From Pelagibacteraceae bacterium AG-390-D18 (GTDB taxonomy: Bacteria > Pseudomonadota > Alphaproteobacteria > Pelagibacterales > Pelagibacteraceae): a DNA stretch of 40,955 nucleotides. Positions 17,306-24,471 of the stretch are shown piece by piece. Location of the stretch: positions 1 to 40,955 of the forward strand of contig QCGY01000013.1 of NCBI GenBank assembly GCA_003279715.1. Reading direction: 5' to 3'. How positions within the stretch are numbered: the first letter of the stretch is position 1; every line of letters starts with the position of its first letter. Below the pieces are notes generated by a model. It searched no databases and was not told where the DNA came from. It worked only from the letters and a program-made list of their open reading frames with translations. Position numbers and translations under genes: made by a program.

Positions 17306-18358
17306 ATGGCTAAAATTAAAACAAAAAGGGAGCGGGTAAAATTCGCTTCAGATAATGTTGCTGGTGCTTGCCCAGAAGTTCTTGATGCAATTATTAAAGC
17401 AAATGATGGTGACAGCACGCCATATGGAAACGACCAAATTTCTACTGAATTACAAGAAAAGTTCTCAGAAATTTTTGAAAAAGAGGTTATAGTTTTTCCT
17501 ACTGCATCAGGCACTGCAGCTAATGCCTTGGCACTATCAACAATGACACCATCATTTGGAAACATTTATTGTCATAAGTTATCTCACATAAATACAGATG
17601 AATGTGGTGCTCCTGAGTTTTATACAGGAGGCGGAAAACTAGTTACTTTACAAGGAATTAATGGAAAAATAACTGCTAAAGAATTAGACGAAGCAATTGG
17701 TGGAAAAGGAATTGTTCATCATACACAACCTTCATCAGTTAGTATTACACAAGTTTGTGAAACTGGAGAAGTTTATCAACTAGATGAAATTAAAGAGATT
17801 TCAGATGTTGCTCATAAACATAATCTTAATATGCACATGGATGGGGCAAGATTTGCAAATGCATTAGTTTCTCTTGATGCAACTCCTGCTGAGATGACTT
17901 GGAAATCTGGTATTGATGTATTGTCATTTGGTGCAACTAAAAATGGCTGTCTTGCAGCTGAAGCAATAATTTTTTTTAAGAAAGATTTAGTTGGTAACAT
18001 TGCATTTTTAATGAAAAGAGCAGGGCACTTATTATCTAAAATGCGTTTTGTTTCAGCTCAATTAGATGGTTATATTTCAAATGATGTCTGGCTTAGAAAT
18101 GCAAAGCATGCAAATAAGATGGGAAAAAAATTAAGTGATGGATTAGCCCTTCATTCAGATATTAAACTTTCATATCCAACAGAAGCAAACGAAGTTTTTG
18201 CAAAATTTCCAAGAAACATGATCGAACACTTAAATTCTGAGGGTTATAAAATGAATGAAGAAGAGTTAGATGGTAAATCTGTACGATTAGTTGCTGCTTG
18301 GAACACTCAAGAAGAAGATGTTGATGGGTTGCTAGAGACTTTAAAAAATTCTAATTAG
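17306..18358 (+). CDS. Low-specificity L-threonine aldolase-type PLP enzyme
   Basis: This 350-residue fold-type I PLP protein is of the beta-eliminating lyase group, which splits L-threonine (or allo-threonine) to glycine and acetaldehyde. The PLP lysine is Lys212 in SFGATKNGC; Asp179 in HMDGARF contacts the pyridine nitrogen; the N-terminal FASDNVAGACPEVLDAI is typical. The ATG at 17306, one base after the amidinotransferase stop, is chosen because upstream in-frame starts lie deep inside the previous gene and add 31 residues without family similarity. The 3' end overlaps the convergent 75-codon gene by 8 nt. Confidence 0.9.
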   Translation: MAKIKTKRERVKFASDNVAGACPEVLDAIIKANDGDSTPYGNDQISTELQEKFSEIFEKEVIVFPTASGTAANALALSTMTPSFGNIYCHKLSHINTDECGAPEFYTGGGKLVTLQGINGKITAKELDEAIGGKGIVHHTQPSSVSITQVCETGEVYQLDEIKEISDVAHKHNLNMHMDGARFANALVSLDATPAEMTWKSGIDVLSFGATKNGCLAAEAIIFFKKDLVGNIAFLMKRAGHLLSKMRFVSAQLDGYISNDVWLRNAKHANKMGKKLSDGLALHSDIKLSYPTEANEVFAKFPRNMIEHLNSEGYKMNEEELDGKSVRLVAAWNTQEEDVDGLLETLKNSN

Positions 18359-18578
18359 GATTTTGTTTTAAAAATTCAATATAATTTACAACTTCTTCAA
18401 ACTTTTCGTCAGGGATATCTTTATAACTAGCATTAAAATGATCTTTCACACATATAGCAACATGAGCGTAGGAATTTCTACCTCTAGGATGGTTTGGGTG
18501 GTCAGGTAGTTGACCCAGTAAATAATCGCCAGCTTCCTGTATCATTTTCCACAGTTTACTTGCGTTTTCTTTGTTCAA
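18351..18578 (-). CDS. Small protein of unknown function; intact copy of the cassette target gene
   Basis: The protein has 75 residues, is soluble, and has no family I recognise. The N-terminus NKENASKLWKMIQEAGDYLL looks like an amphipathic helix. A His/Pro/Arg-rich turn (DHPNHPRGRNSY) and a second helical segment follow. The start is TTG at 18578 with a plausible AAGGA upstream; sibling copies of this 5' end begin GTG. Codons 2 to about 20 are repeated at three other places up to yajQ, and the copy next to yajQ begins 10 nt after the yajQ stop. I infer the gene once followed yajQ directly and has been displaced by about 6 kb of inserted cassettes. Confidence 0.75.
   Translation of the reverse strand: MNKENASKLWKMIQEAGDYLLGQLPDHPNHPRGRNSYAHVAICVKDHFNASYKDIPDEKFEEVVNYIEFLKQNPN
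18520..18577 (-). repeat. Copy R1 of the 58-59 nt repeat, inside the intact small gene
   Basis: This 58-nt block encodes residues 2 to about 20 of the small gene and recurs at 21992-22050, 23689-23747 and 24482-24540 with only a few differences. R1 shares three substitutions with the copy at 23689 and one with the copy at 24482. Beyond it the intact gene continues with TTACTGGGTC, whereas the other three continue with TTGGGG and a stop codon. Confidence 0.93.
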
Positions 18579-18682
18579 ACTACTTCAATCCTTGTTTTAT
18601 CTAAAAATCCTCTAGTTTTTTACCTAGTTATCATACAAATTCCAGGATTATAAAACAAGATCATTAAATTTATAAATTGTTT
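18579..18682. repeat. Cassette junction 1: left motif of the first cassette
   Basis: The sequence after the small-gene start reads TTGTTTTATCT, then CCTCTAGTT, and 5 nt later CCTAGTT followed by ATC. The same TTGTTTTATCT follows the gene fragment at 22050. The CCTCTAGTT motif reappears twice at the other end of this cassette (about 21854-21876). Read in the direction of the small gene, this stretch provides its upstream region and ribosome binding site. No iterons lie here. Confidence 0.7.
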
Positions 18683-20032
18683 ATGGAAACTTTAACTCAA
18701 AAAATTGTCGAAAAAAATCTTCTGAAAATTGGATTTAAATTAATATCGAAATACCAAGGATGGGATAAAAAAATTAGAGTTAAATGTGTAATTTGTGATG
18801 AAACTTCTTACAAAATAGTCAGCAATATAAGAAAAGGATGTGGAAAGTCTTGTGCAAAAAAAAGAAGGCGATTAAGACAAATAAAAAAACACGGATCATT
18901 AGCTGATCATCCGTTCTTAGTAAAAGAATATTCAAATGAAAATATTTTACCACCAGAGGAAGTACCTTGTAATTATTCTGCTCACTTATCCTGGGTATGC
19001 TCAAAGTGTGGACATAAATGGAAGGCTCAAATTTACAGACGTATAAATCCAAAAAATGATTTAAAAAAAAAATATACTGTTTGTAGAGGAAAATGTCTTC
19101 AAGAAGCTTCTAATGAAAAAAATATTGAAAAATCTTTAAAAAAATATGGATCTTTTGCTGAAAATTATCCAGATTTGATGAAGGAATTTGATTTCGAAAA
19201 AAATACTGTAGATTCAAACAAAATCACAAGATTTTCTCATCAAATTGCTTACTGGAAATGTAAAGTAGGACATACTTGGCCATCAACATTTGCAAACAGA
19301 AGTGCTGGTGAAAATAATTGTCCCAAATGCAAAAATTTTAAAACTTCTAGAGCAGAAATTAGAATTTATACGGAATTAAAATTATTGTTTAAGAATATAC
19401 TTTGGTCAGATAGATCAACTAAAAAAGAATTAGATATATTTCTACCAGATTATAAATTTGCAATTGAAATTGATGGATACCATCATTTGGGGTTTGAAAA
19501 AGTAGATATAAAAAAAAATAAGTTCTTAAGAAATTTAGGTATTAAAGTGTTAAGACTTAGGGACTTTAAGCTCAAAACAAAGATTTCTAGGAATGATTTT
19601 ATTGTTAGAACTGGTGATATTAAAATTAATGATATTAAAACACTGTTAAAAAAATTATTAAAACTAATAAGAATTCAACCTGATGAGAAAAAACATATTA
19701 AAGAATATTTAATAAGAAAAAGTTACCTAAACGACAAAGAGTATAAAACTTTAATTGAATTATTGCCTGGAGTTCCTTTTGAGAGAAGTTTAGCTAAATT
19801 GTTTCCAAAGATTGCTAAACAATGGAATTATAAATTAAATCATCCATTGAAACCTGAATATTTTACCCGTGGTTCTCATTTTCAAGCTTACTGGAATTGT
19901 CCAAGTTGTAGCAAGCCCTATAAAACAAAAGTTTTAAAGAAAACTCAACGTCCTAACTCCACTTGTAGAGACTGCGCATACATAATTATTAAAGCTAAAA
20001 ATAAAGAAAGGAGAACAAAACTACAAATTTGA
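18683..20032 (+). CDS. Zinc-ribbon protein with DUF559/Vsr-like PD-(D/E)XK nuclease domain
   Basis: The protein is 449 residues from the ATG at 18683; an in-frame TTG 6 nt upstream is less likely. Zinc-ribbon-like Cys/His pairs occur at 35/38-53/57, at 106/109 with 134/138, and at 193/197-213/216. The predicted nuclease core spans about 222-300: Glu225, Asp251 in LDIFLPD, Glu262 and Asp264 in AIEIDGYHH, then GIKVLRLRD. This matches the DUF559/very-short-patch-repair-like endonuclease fold. Another ribbon (WNCPSC) is near the C-terminus. Parts resemble the probable zinc-ribbon domain PF14311. It is convergent and paralogous with the next gene. Function is unproven: homing-type endonuclease, cassette mobility factor or anti-phage nuclease are all possible. 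Confidence 0.8.
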   Translation: METLTQKIVEKNLLKIGFKLISKYQGWDKKIRVKCVICDETSYKIVSNIRKGCGKSCAKKRRRLRQIKKHGSLADHPFLVKEYSNENILPPEEVPCNYSAHLSWVCSKCGHKWKAQIYRRINPKNDLKKKYTVCRGKCLQEASNEKNIEKSLKKYGSFAENYPDLMKEFDFEKNTVDSNKITRFSHQIAYWKCKVGHTWPSTFANRSAGENNCPKCKNFKTSRAEIRIYTELKLLFKNILWSDRSTKKELDIFLPDYKFAIEIDGYHHLGFEKVDIKKNKFLRNLGIKVLRLRDFKLKTKISRNDFIVRTGDIKINDIKTLLKKLLKLIRIQPDEKKHIKEYLIRKSYLNDKEYKTLIELLPGVPFERSLAKLFPKIAKQWNYKLNHPLKPEYFTRGSHFQAYWNCPSCSKPYKTKVLKKTQRPNSTCRDCAYIIIKAKNKERRTKLQI

Positions 20033-20093
20033 TTTTTCGTAATTGTCTCAAATCTGGGCACTATTTTATTCTACTTTGTCCTTTATCCATTTA

Positions 20094-21806
20094 TTAAGAA
20101 AATTGATTTTTAATTGGATTGCATTTAGGACAGCCTGTTTTCTCACTGGTACGTGATGATATTATGGAAGACCAAGAGTGTTTTCTTTTACACTTCCACC
20201 AAATTCTTTTGTGAGAATAGGGAGCACAGTTTTCTGGTTGCAACTCTTTATTTTTTTGAAAATCCCATTCCTCAATGAGATCTGGAAACATAATTTTTAA
20301 ATTTCTTTCTTTTGAAGCATAAAAACCACTACATTTAGGACATCCCATTCCATCTGCTCTGCTATAAATTCTTGCTTCCCAACTATGATTTTTCTTACAT
20401 TTCCACCAAGCTTTCTTGTTTGATCTAGCAAATACATCTTTAGGACTTGATGTTTTATTTTTTTTGAAATCCCATTCCTTAGATAGTTTTGGAAACAAGT
20501 ATAATAATGATTTTTCGTCACTTATTTTAGTCGAACTACAGTACGGACAGTTTCTACCTTGTGTTCTAGTTGAAATTTGGGTTTTCCAAATATGTTTTTT
20601 ATTTTTTTTACAAGTCCACCAAACTTTCTTACCAGATACGGGAGTTACTTGGTGAGGTTTTAAATTGCCATTTTTTTTCTTATTCCACTCTTTTGCAATA
20701 TTTGGAAATTTAACTAAAAAATTATAATTTTTGGAAGCTAATTTCCCTTCACAATACGGACAATTACTTTTTTTTCGGGTAAAAAGTGCTGCTTTCCAAA
20801 TATGATTTTTAGAACACTTCCACCAAATTTTTTTAGAACTTCCAGGAGATATTTTTTTTGGGTCAAGACCTTTATTTTTTGTTGGATGCCATTCTTTTAT
20901 TAAGTTTGGTCTTTTAAAAAATAAAGAATTTTTTATATGAGGAAATGGAAGTAATGCCCTATATTTATAAAAACCTTCATTGTTCTGGAAATCATCTTTT
21001 TTAAGATAGTTTTTTATATTTTTTGCAAATACTTTGTCTTTAACTACATTTCTTATTAAATGAGTTAAGAATTCTTTTATTAGAAGAAAGCTTTCAGTTT
21101 TTCTATCAAAAATATAATCCTTTTTTTCTATTTTTTTTAAAGGTGAGTCTCTGAACCTGATAACTTTGATCCCATTTTTTTTAAGTACTTTATTTTTGTA
21201 TTTGTCAAATTTGTCTCTATTTTTGTGCCAATAAGATCCATCAATCTCAATTCCTAAATTTAAATCTTCTAAAAATATATCTATTTCGAATCCATATTTT
21301 CGCACTTTCCATAAGATATTTTGGTTTAATATTTCTAATTCTGAAAAAAAACGAATTTCCAATTCTGATGCAACTGTATAGCATTTGGGACAGTCGGTGT
21401 TTCCTTTTGTTCTATTCCTGATTTCAGCTTTCCATATATGTTTTTTATTATATTTACATATCCACCATACTTTTTTTGATATTCCAGGAACTACTTGCTG
21501 AGGTTTTAATTTACCATTTTTCTTTGGATGCCATTGTTTAGCAATATGTGGAAATAGTTTCGAAAGATTATTTTCATTATTTGCTATTCGATTTGTACAA
21601 TATGGACAAAAATCTAATTCAGCATTTACCCTTTCACAGACTGATTTTTGGAATTCGTGTCCTTTTTTACATTTCCACCACACAATTTTTCCACTTTTTG
21701 GTGTAAGTTCATTTGATTTGATCTTATTTTTTTTGGAGTGAAATAATTTTGAATATAAAGGAAAATTTTTTTGTAAATTATAATTAGTAGAAGCTTGTCT
21801 TGCCAT
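20094..21806 (-). CDS. Six-repeat zinc-ribbon protein with inserted PD-(D/E)XK nuclease domain
   Basis: This 570-residue, lysine- and tryptophan-rich protein is built of six repeats of roughly 65-70 residues with the pattern FPxxxKEW, then KN, then WWKC with H-W, then CPxC. This matches the probable zinc-ribbon family PF14311. A nuclease core (about 148-235: Asp176 in IDIFLED, Glu187 and Asp189 in LGIEIDGSYWH, then GIKVIRFRD) is inserted between repeats two and three. Conserved tryptophans and CxxC pairs suggest a modular DNA-binding array. It is paralogous to the convergent neighbour, with 61 nt between them and no clear terminator. An in-frame ATG at 21806 is the start. Confidence 0.82.
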   Translation of the reverse strand: MARQASTNYNLQKNFPLYSKLFHSKKNKIKSNELTPKSGKIVWWKCKKGHEFQKSVCERVNAELDFCPYCTNRIANNENNLSKLFPHIAKQWHPKKNGKLKPQQVVPGISKKVWWICKYNKKHIWKAEIRNRTKGNTDCPKCYTVASELEIRFFSELEILNQNILWKVRKYGFEIDIFLEDLNLGIEIDGSYWHKNRDKFDKYKNKVLKKNGIKVIRFRDSPLKKIEKKDYIFDRKTESFLLIKEFLTHLIRNVVKDKVFAKNIKNYLKKDDFQNNEGFYKYRALLPFPHIKNSLFFKRPNLIKEWHPTKNKGLDPKKISPGSSKKIWWKCSKNHIWKAALFTRKKSNCPYCEGKLASKNYNFLVKFPNIAKEWNKKKNGNLKPHQVTPVSGKKVWWTCKKNKKHIWKTQISTRTQGRNCPYCSSTKISDEKSLLYLFPKLSKEWDFKKNKTSSPKDVFARSNKKAWWKCKKNHSWEARIYSRADGMGCPKCSGFYASKERNLKIMFPDLIEEWDFQKNKELQPENCAPYSHKRIWWKCKRKHSWSSIISSRTSEKTGCPKCNPIKNQFS

Positions 21807-21940
21807 TGTTGTTATATATTAGCATTTTATAATTAATTGATGTATCTCAAAATCCTCTAGTTCATCCTCTAGTTTCTTGCTTAAATTGATGAGTCTGTAT
21901 GCGATTTATTTTTAATGAAAGTTAAATAGTCCGCATAACT

Positions 21941-21980
21941 AGTGTGAGCTAGTGTGAGCTAGTGTGAGCTAGTGTGTACT
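21941..21980. repeat. Iteron array: four 10-bp direct repeats
   Basis: Three exact copies of AGTGTGAGCT (21941-21970) are followed by AGTGTGTACT (21971-21980). The 10-bp period places each unit on the same face of the helix. Related but degenerate arrays stand at the same relative position in junctions 3 and 4, always between an ATCC-type arm and the small-gene fragment. Such arrays are typical protein-binding sites (recombinase arms or iterons). Confidence 0.9.
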
Positions 21981-21981
21981 G

Positions 21982-22050
21982 CTAACTCCCCAAATAATCG
22001 CCAGCTTCCTGAATAATTTTCCAGAGTTTACTTGCGTTTTCTTTATTCAC
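21982..22050 (-). pseudogene. 22-codon remnant R2 of the small gene
   Basis: It starts GTG at 22050, encodes NKENASKLWKIIQEAGDYLGS and stops at TAG (21982-21984). Similarity to the intact 75-codon gene ends after GATTATTT; the last codons and the stop come from the cassette end. Differences from the intact copy are synonymous (CTC for CTG Leu, ATT for ATA Ile) or conservative (Ile for Met). Confidence 0.8.
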
Positions 22051-22118
22051 ATTGTTCCATTTCTTGTTTTATCTCAAAATGTTCTAGTTTGGGGACTAGT
22101 TTATTACTTAAATTACCC

Positions 22119-23039
22119 TTAATTTATTTTTTCTAATTTACCCTTATTAATTACAACCTTGCCTTTAAATTTTTTTGCTGTTTCTACAATTTTTTTTGTG
22201 TAGAGTTTTTTAATCTTTTTTAAAAATTTATGTGCTTGATGTATATGTCTTTTAGAAATTTTATTTTTTATTTTTTTAAATTCTGGACTTTCATAATTAT
22301 TAGGAATCATGAGTCTCTTTGAGATTAAACTTATTATAGATTTAAATTGACCTAAATCTGATTGCTCTTTCATTTTGTTAATGAACATACTGCATACAAC
22401 AACATTTCCTTTAACATATCCTTTTTTAGGATCTAATTTATCAACAGATAATTGTGATAATTTATTTTCGAAACCTTTTGCTATAAGTTCGTTACTAAAT
22501 GGTCTAACTGGTATTCCTGTGTAATAACAGCATCCATTTTGTTTTTGAGTTAAATCTACCATATATTCAGGAGTGAGATTAAATTCTACACTTCTATATG
22601 ACAACTCATTAACCTTTTTCTTCCAATAGGGAAGAAAGTCACCCATTAACCAATAACTCAAAATCTTATTTCTATTTTTTTTGCTAGCTTTTCTTACAGC
22701 CTTGTTAAGAGATAATTTTTTTTCTATTGGTGTTTTATAAATTTTTGCTGGATTCTCTGATGGAATGAAAGTTATATGTGAAAACTTTTCATTTTTAGTT
22801 ATTTTGCTAGCTTTTTCTCTAGGTCTATTGTGCCCTAACACTTCAAAATATTCTATTAGATCATCTTGTTTAACAACTTTTCCACGCGCTTTTGTTATTT
22901 TTATATCTTTAAAAAAATTTTCAGCATCTTTTATTGAATTTTTTTTAGGTTTTATTCCGCCCAATCTTCTTTCAAGATTAGATTTAGCCCTTCTGTTTGC
23001 TAAAAATTCTTCGTGATTTTTGTATTTTCTTAATGGCAT
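22119..23039 (-). CDS. HNH endonuclease-like protein (cassette cargo)
   Basis: The protein has 306 residues. An HNH-type core at about 165-226 reads CCYYTGIPV (Cys170/171), LSVDKLDPKKGYVKGNVV (Asp200, Gly207, Asn212), then a further Asn in FINKMKEQ. This is the arrangement of phage and mobile HNH endonucleases of the type CxYTGxP...DRIDxxxGYxxGNV. The N-terminal 150 residues are basic and have no recognisable domain. It is flanked on both sides by the same GTTCTAGTTTGGGGACTAGT motif, so it is the cargo of one cassette. It may nick or cut DNA, possibly the empty target site; that is a hypothesis. Confidence 0.82.
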   Translation of the reverse strand: MPLRKYKNHEEFLANRRAKSNLERRLGGIKPKKNSIKDAENFFKDIKITKARGKVVKQDDLIEYFEVLGHNRPREKASKITKNEKFSHITFIPSENPAKIYKTPIEKKLSLNKAVRKASKKNRNKILSYWLMGDFLPYWKKKVNELSYRSVEFNLTPEYMVDLTQKQNGCCYYTGIPVRPFSNELIAKGFENKLSQLSVDKLDPKKGYVKGNVVVCSMFINKMKEQSDLGQFKSIISLISKRLMIPNNYESPEFKKIKNKISKRHIHQAHKFLKKIKKLYTKKIVETAKKFKGKVVINKGKLEKIN

Positions 23040-23176
23040 TAAAAAAGAATATCAAAAACAAATTAAATTGACTATTTGATTCATCTTAAAATGTTCTAGT
23101 TTGGGGACTAGTTTGTTGCTTAATTTGATGAGTCTTTAAGCAATTTATTTTCAATTAAATTTTAATTAGCTGAGTT
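23040..23176. repeat. Right end of the HNH cassette, lacking iterons and gene fragment
   Basis: It reads CTATTTGATTCATCTTAAAAT, then GTTCTAGTTTGGGGACTAGT (about 23092-23111), identical to the motif on the other side of the HNH gene. TTGCTTAATTTGATGAGTCT and an ATTTATTTT arm follow. Unlike the other right ends it goes straight into the DUF1330 stop codon without iterons or a copy of the small gene. The boundary between these two cassettes is therefore eroded, or the pair moved as one unit. Confidence 0.7.
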
Positions 23177-23464
23177 TTAATTCCCCTCAACTAAAACTAG
23201 ATGAGCTTTGGCCGCTAATTCTCTAACCGCTTTAGCCGCTTGATATTTTTCTGACTCATAGAATTTACGAGCAGCATCAATGCTTTCAAATTCAATTAAT
23301 ATAACAGTACCTAAATTTTCACCTTCTCTTACGTCAGGACTGGGTTCACGAACAAGAACTTTGCCACCGTGCTCTCCAATAGTTGGTCCAGACATTTGTT
23401 TAAACTTTTCCATACCTTCTTTATCGTGTACTTTAAGATGTGCTATCAAATATCCTTTGCTCAT
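23177..23464 (-). CDS. DUF1330 family protein (cassette cargo)
   Basis: This 95-residue protein has a ferredoxin-like alpha+beta fold of the DUF1330 (dimeric alpha/beta barrel) family, with the expected KGYLIAHLKVHD start and a TVILIEFESIDAARKFYES segment. A good Shine-Dalgarno AAAGGAG stands about 7 nt upstream of the ATG at 23464. The family is widespread and no firm function is known. Codon use is less AT-extreme than that of the neighbouring nuclease cargo. Its upstream 56-bp leader is nearly the same as that of the 157-codon gene, so both were probably inserted as the same kind of cassette. Confidence 0.85.
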   Translation of the reverse strand: MSKGYLIAHLKVHDKEGMEKFKQMSGPTIGEHGGKVLVREPSPDVREGENLGTVILIEFESIDAARKFYESEKYQAAKAVRELAAKAHLVLVEGN

Positions 23465-23637
23465 AATTTTCTCCTTTATATTTTAATGTAACAAATTCTG
23501 AACCATGAGTCTATTTGCTTTAAAAATAGCTATTTGATTTATCTCAAATATTTCTAGTTTCATTTCTAGTTTCTTGTTTAAATTGATGAGTCTCTGAGCG
23601 ATTTATTTCAAGCTAACTTTTTAATATCCCTATAATT

Positions 23638-23667
23638 AATGTAGTTTAATGTCGGTTAATGTGGATT
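23638..23667. repeat. Degenerate iteron array of junction 3
   Basis: Three tandem 10-bp units read AATGTAGTTT, AATGTCGGTT and AATGTGGATT, with a weaker fourth unit after them. The last unit is identical to one in junction 4. Position and period match the perfect array at 21941-21980. Confidence 0.8.
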
Positions 23668-23678
23668 AGTTTGTTCCA

Positions 23679-23747
23679 CTAGCACCCCAAATAATCGCCA
23701 GCTTCCTGTATCATTTTCCACAGTTTACTTGCGTTTTCTTTATTCAC
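23679..23747 (-). pseudogene. 22-codon remnant R3 of the small gene
   Basis: It starts GTG at 23747, encodes NKENASKLWKMIQEAGDYLGC and ends with TAG at 23679-23681. It is exactly as long as R2 and R4 (69 nt). Its core shares three substitutions with the intact gene and differs from it there at two third-codon or start-codon positions. Confidence 0.8.
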
Positions 23748-23800
23748 ACTGACCCATTTTATGTTTCATCTCATTTGATACAAGTCTGATACAAGTTATC

Positions 23801-24274
23801 CTAACGAATTCTTAAATTAGACATTTCCATAATTTCTTTAATATTTTTACTCGTAAGAGGCAATTTACATTTAAAATAATTTCTTACTAGATTATTTAAT
23901 GCTAATTCTATGCTTTGGTAGCTGTCCTGTATTTCTGGAATTATACAGTCAACAAATTTTCTAGGTTCTGACTTAGAGCTCTCGATAAATCCTATAAAAG
24001 CTCCATAGTAAGTTTTGCTAAAAAATTTCTGTTCTTCATAAAGTTTTATATCTACTAAAATCCAATATTCCAGTGGATCTGTTAAATCAAGTAACAAATA
24101 GTTTTTATTACCTATATTAAACTCTAATCTAATACTTCCCACACTTGTTTTCTCTCTTTTTGCAATTACGTCATTATCTAAAAATGCATTATTAAAGTTT
24201 AAATTAGAAATAAACTCTTCAAATTCTTTTTGATGTTTTGCCTTTGGTGTTATTTCAACGAATTTCATTAACAT
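23801..24274 (-). CDS. Unknown 157-residue protein (cassette cargo)
   Basis: The ATG at 24274 opens a 157-codon frame with no signal peptide or membrane helix. It appears to be a mixed alpha/beta soluble protein with a beta-rich middle (SIRLEFNIGNKNYLLLDL) and a helical C-terminus ending NLRIR. I recognise no family or catalytic motif. It is bounded on both sides by GATACAAGT direct-repeat motifs, so it is the single cargo gene of the cassette closest to yajQ. An alternative start at the second Met (24268) is possible. Confidence 0.65.
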   Translation of the reverse strand: MLMKFVEITPKAKHQKEFEEFISNLNFNNAFLDNDVIAKREKTSVGSIRLEFNIGNKNYLLLDLTDPLEYWILVDIKLYEEQKFFSKTYYGAFIGFIESSKSEPRKFVDCIIPEIQDSYQSIELALNNLVRNYFKCKLPLTSKNIKEIMEMSNLRIR

Positions 24275-24430
24275 TTAAGACTAACAAATCCTGAACCCTG
24301 AGTCTATTTGCTTTAAAAATGGCTATTTGATTTATCTCTTTTGATACAAGTTTGGGATCAAGTTTTTTAATTAAAATGATGAGTCTTTAAGCGATTTATT
24401 TCAAGCTAACTTTTTAATATCCGCATAAGT

Positions 24431-24460
24431 ACTGTAGAATAGTGTAGCTTAATGTGGATT
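24431..24460. repeat. Degenerate iteron array of junction 4
   Basis: The tandem 10-bp units are ACTGTAGAAT, AGTGTAGCTT and AATGTGGATT, followed by a weak fourth unit. The array lies 11 bp from CTAACCCCCC, at the same relative place as the other two arrays. Confidence 0.78.
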
Positions 24461-24471
24461 AGGTTGTCCCT

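Larger units (their letters stand above)
21807..22118. repeat. Cassette junction 2 (composite repeat, 312 nt without a full gene)
   Basis: From left to right this stretch holds several elements. First is a TATCTCAAAAT segment with two direct copies of CCTCTAGTT (about 21843-21876), then TTGCTTAAATTGATGAGTCT. Next are CCGCATAACT, four 10-bp iterons (21941-21980), the sequence CTAACTCCCC, and the 5' fragment of the small gene (to 22050). The TTGTTTTATCTC segment and the second cassette's motif GTTCTAGTTTGGGGACTAGT (22081-22100) end it. The HNH gene stop follows directly. No tRNA or recombinase gene is present. Confidence 0.8.
23465..23800. repeat. Cassette junction 3 (composite repeat, 336 nt without a full gene)
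   Basis: Left to right: a 56-bp leader (23490-23545), 53/56 identical to 24283-24338; then TTTCTAGTTT with a second TTTCTAGTTT; TTGTTTAAATTG. Next comes a 45-bp arm starting GATGAGTCT (23585-23629), 43/45 identical to 24378-24422. Degenerate 10-bp iterons (23638-23667), the small-gene fragment (23679-23747) and the next cassette's left motif follow, with two direct copies of GATACAAGT (to 23800). The stop of the 157-codon gene comes immediately after. Confidence 0.82.

Noticed and set aside
21941..21980. CRISPR array
   Set aside because: The 10-bp units are directly tandem with no spacers, far too short for CRISPR repeats, and there are no cas genes.
22081..22100. Rho-independent terminator (CTAGT/ACTAG hairpin)
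   Set aside because: The stem is only 5 bp, has no following U-run on either strand, and the same motif recurs at the other cassette end, so it is better explained as part of the cassette boundary.
23490..23545. tRNA- or tmRNA-like element in the leader (a stretch like GGTTCAGAATTTG on the minus strand resembles a T-loop)
   Set aside because: No matching acceptor stem, anticodon arm or CCA-like end can be folded around it in either copy.
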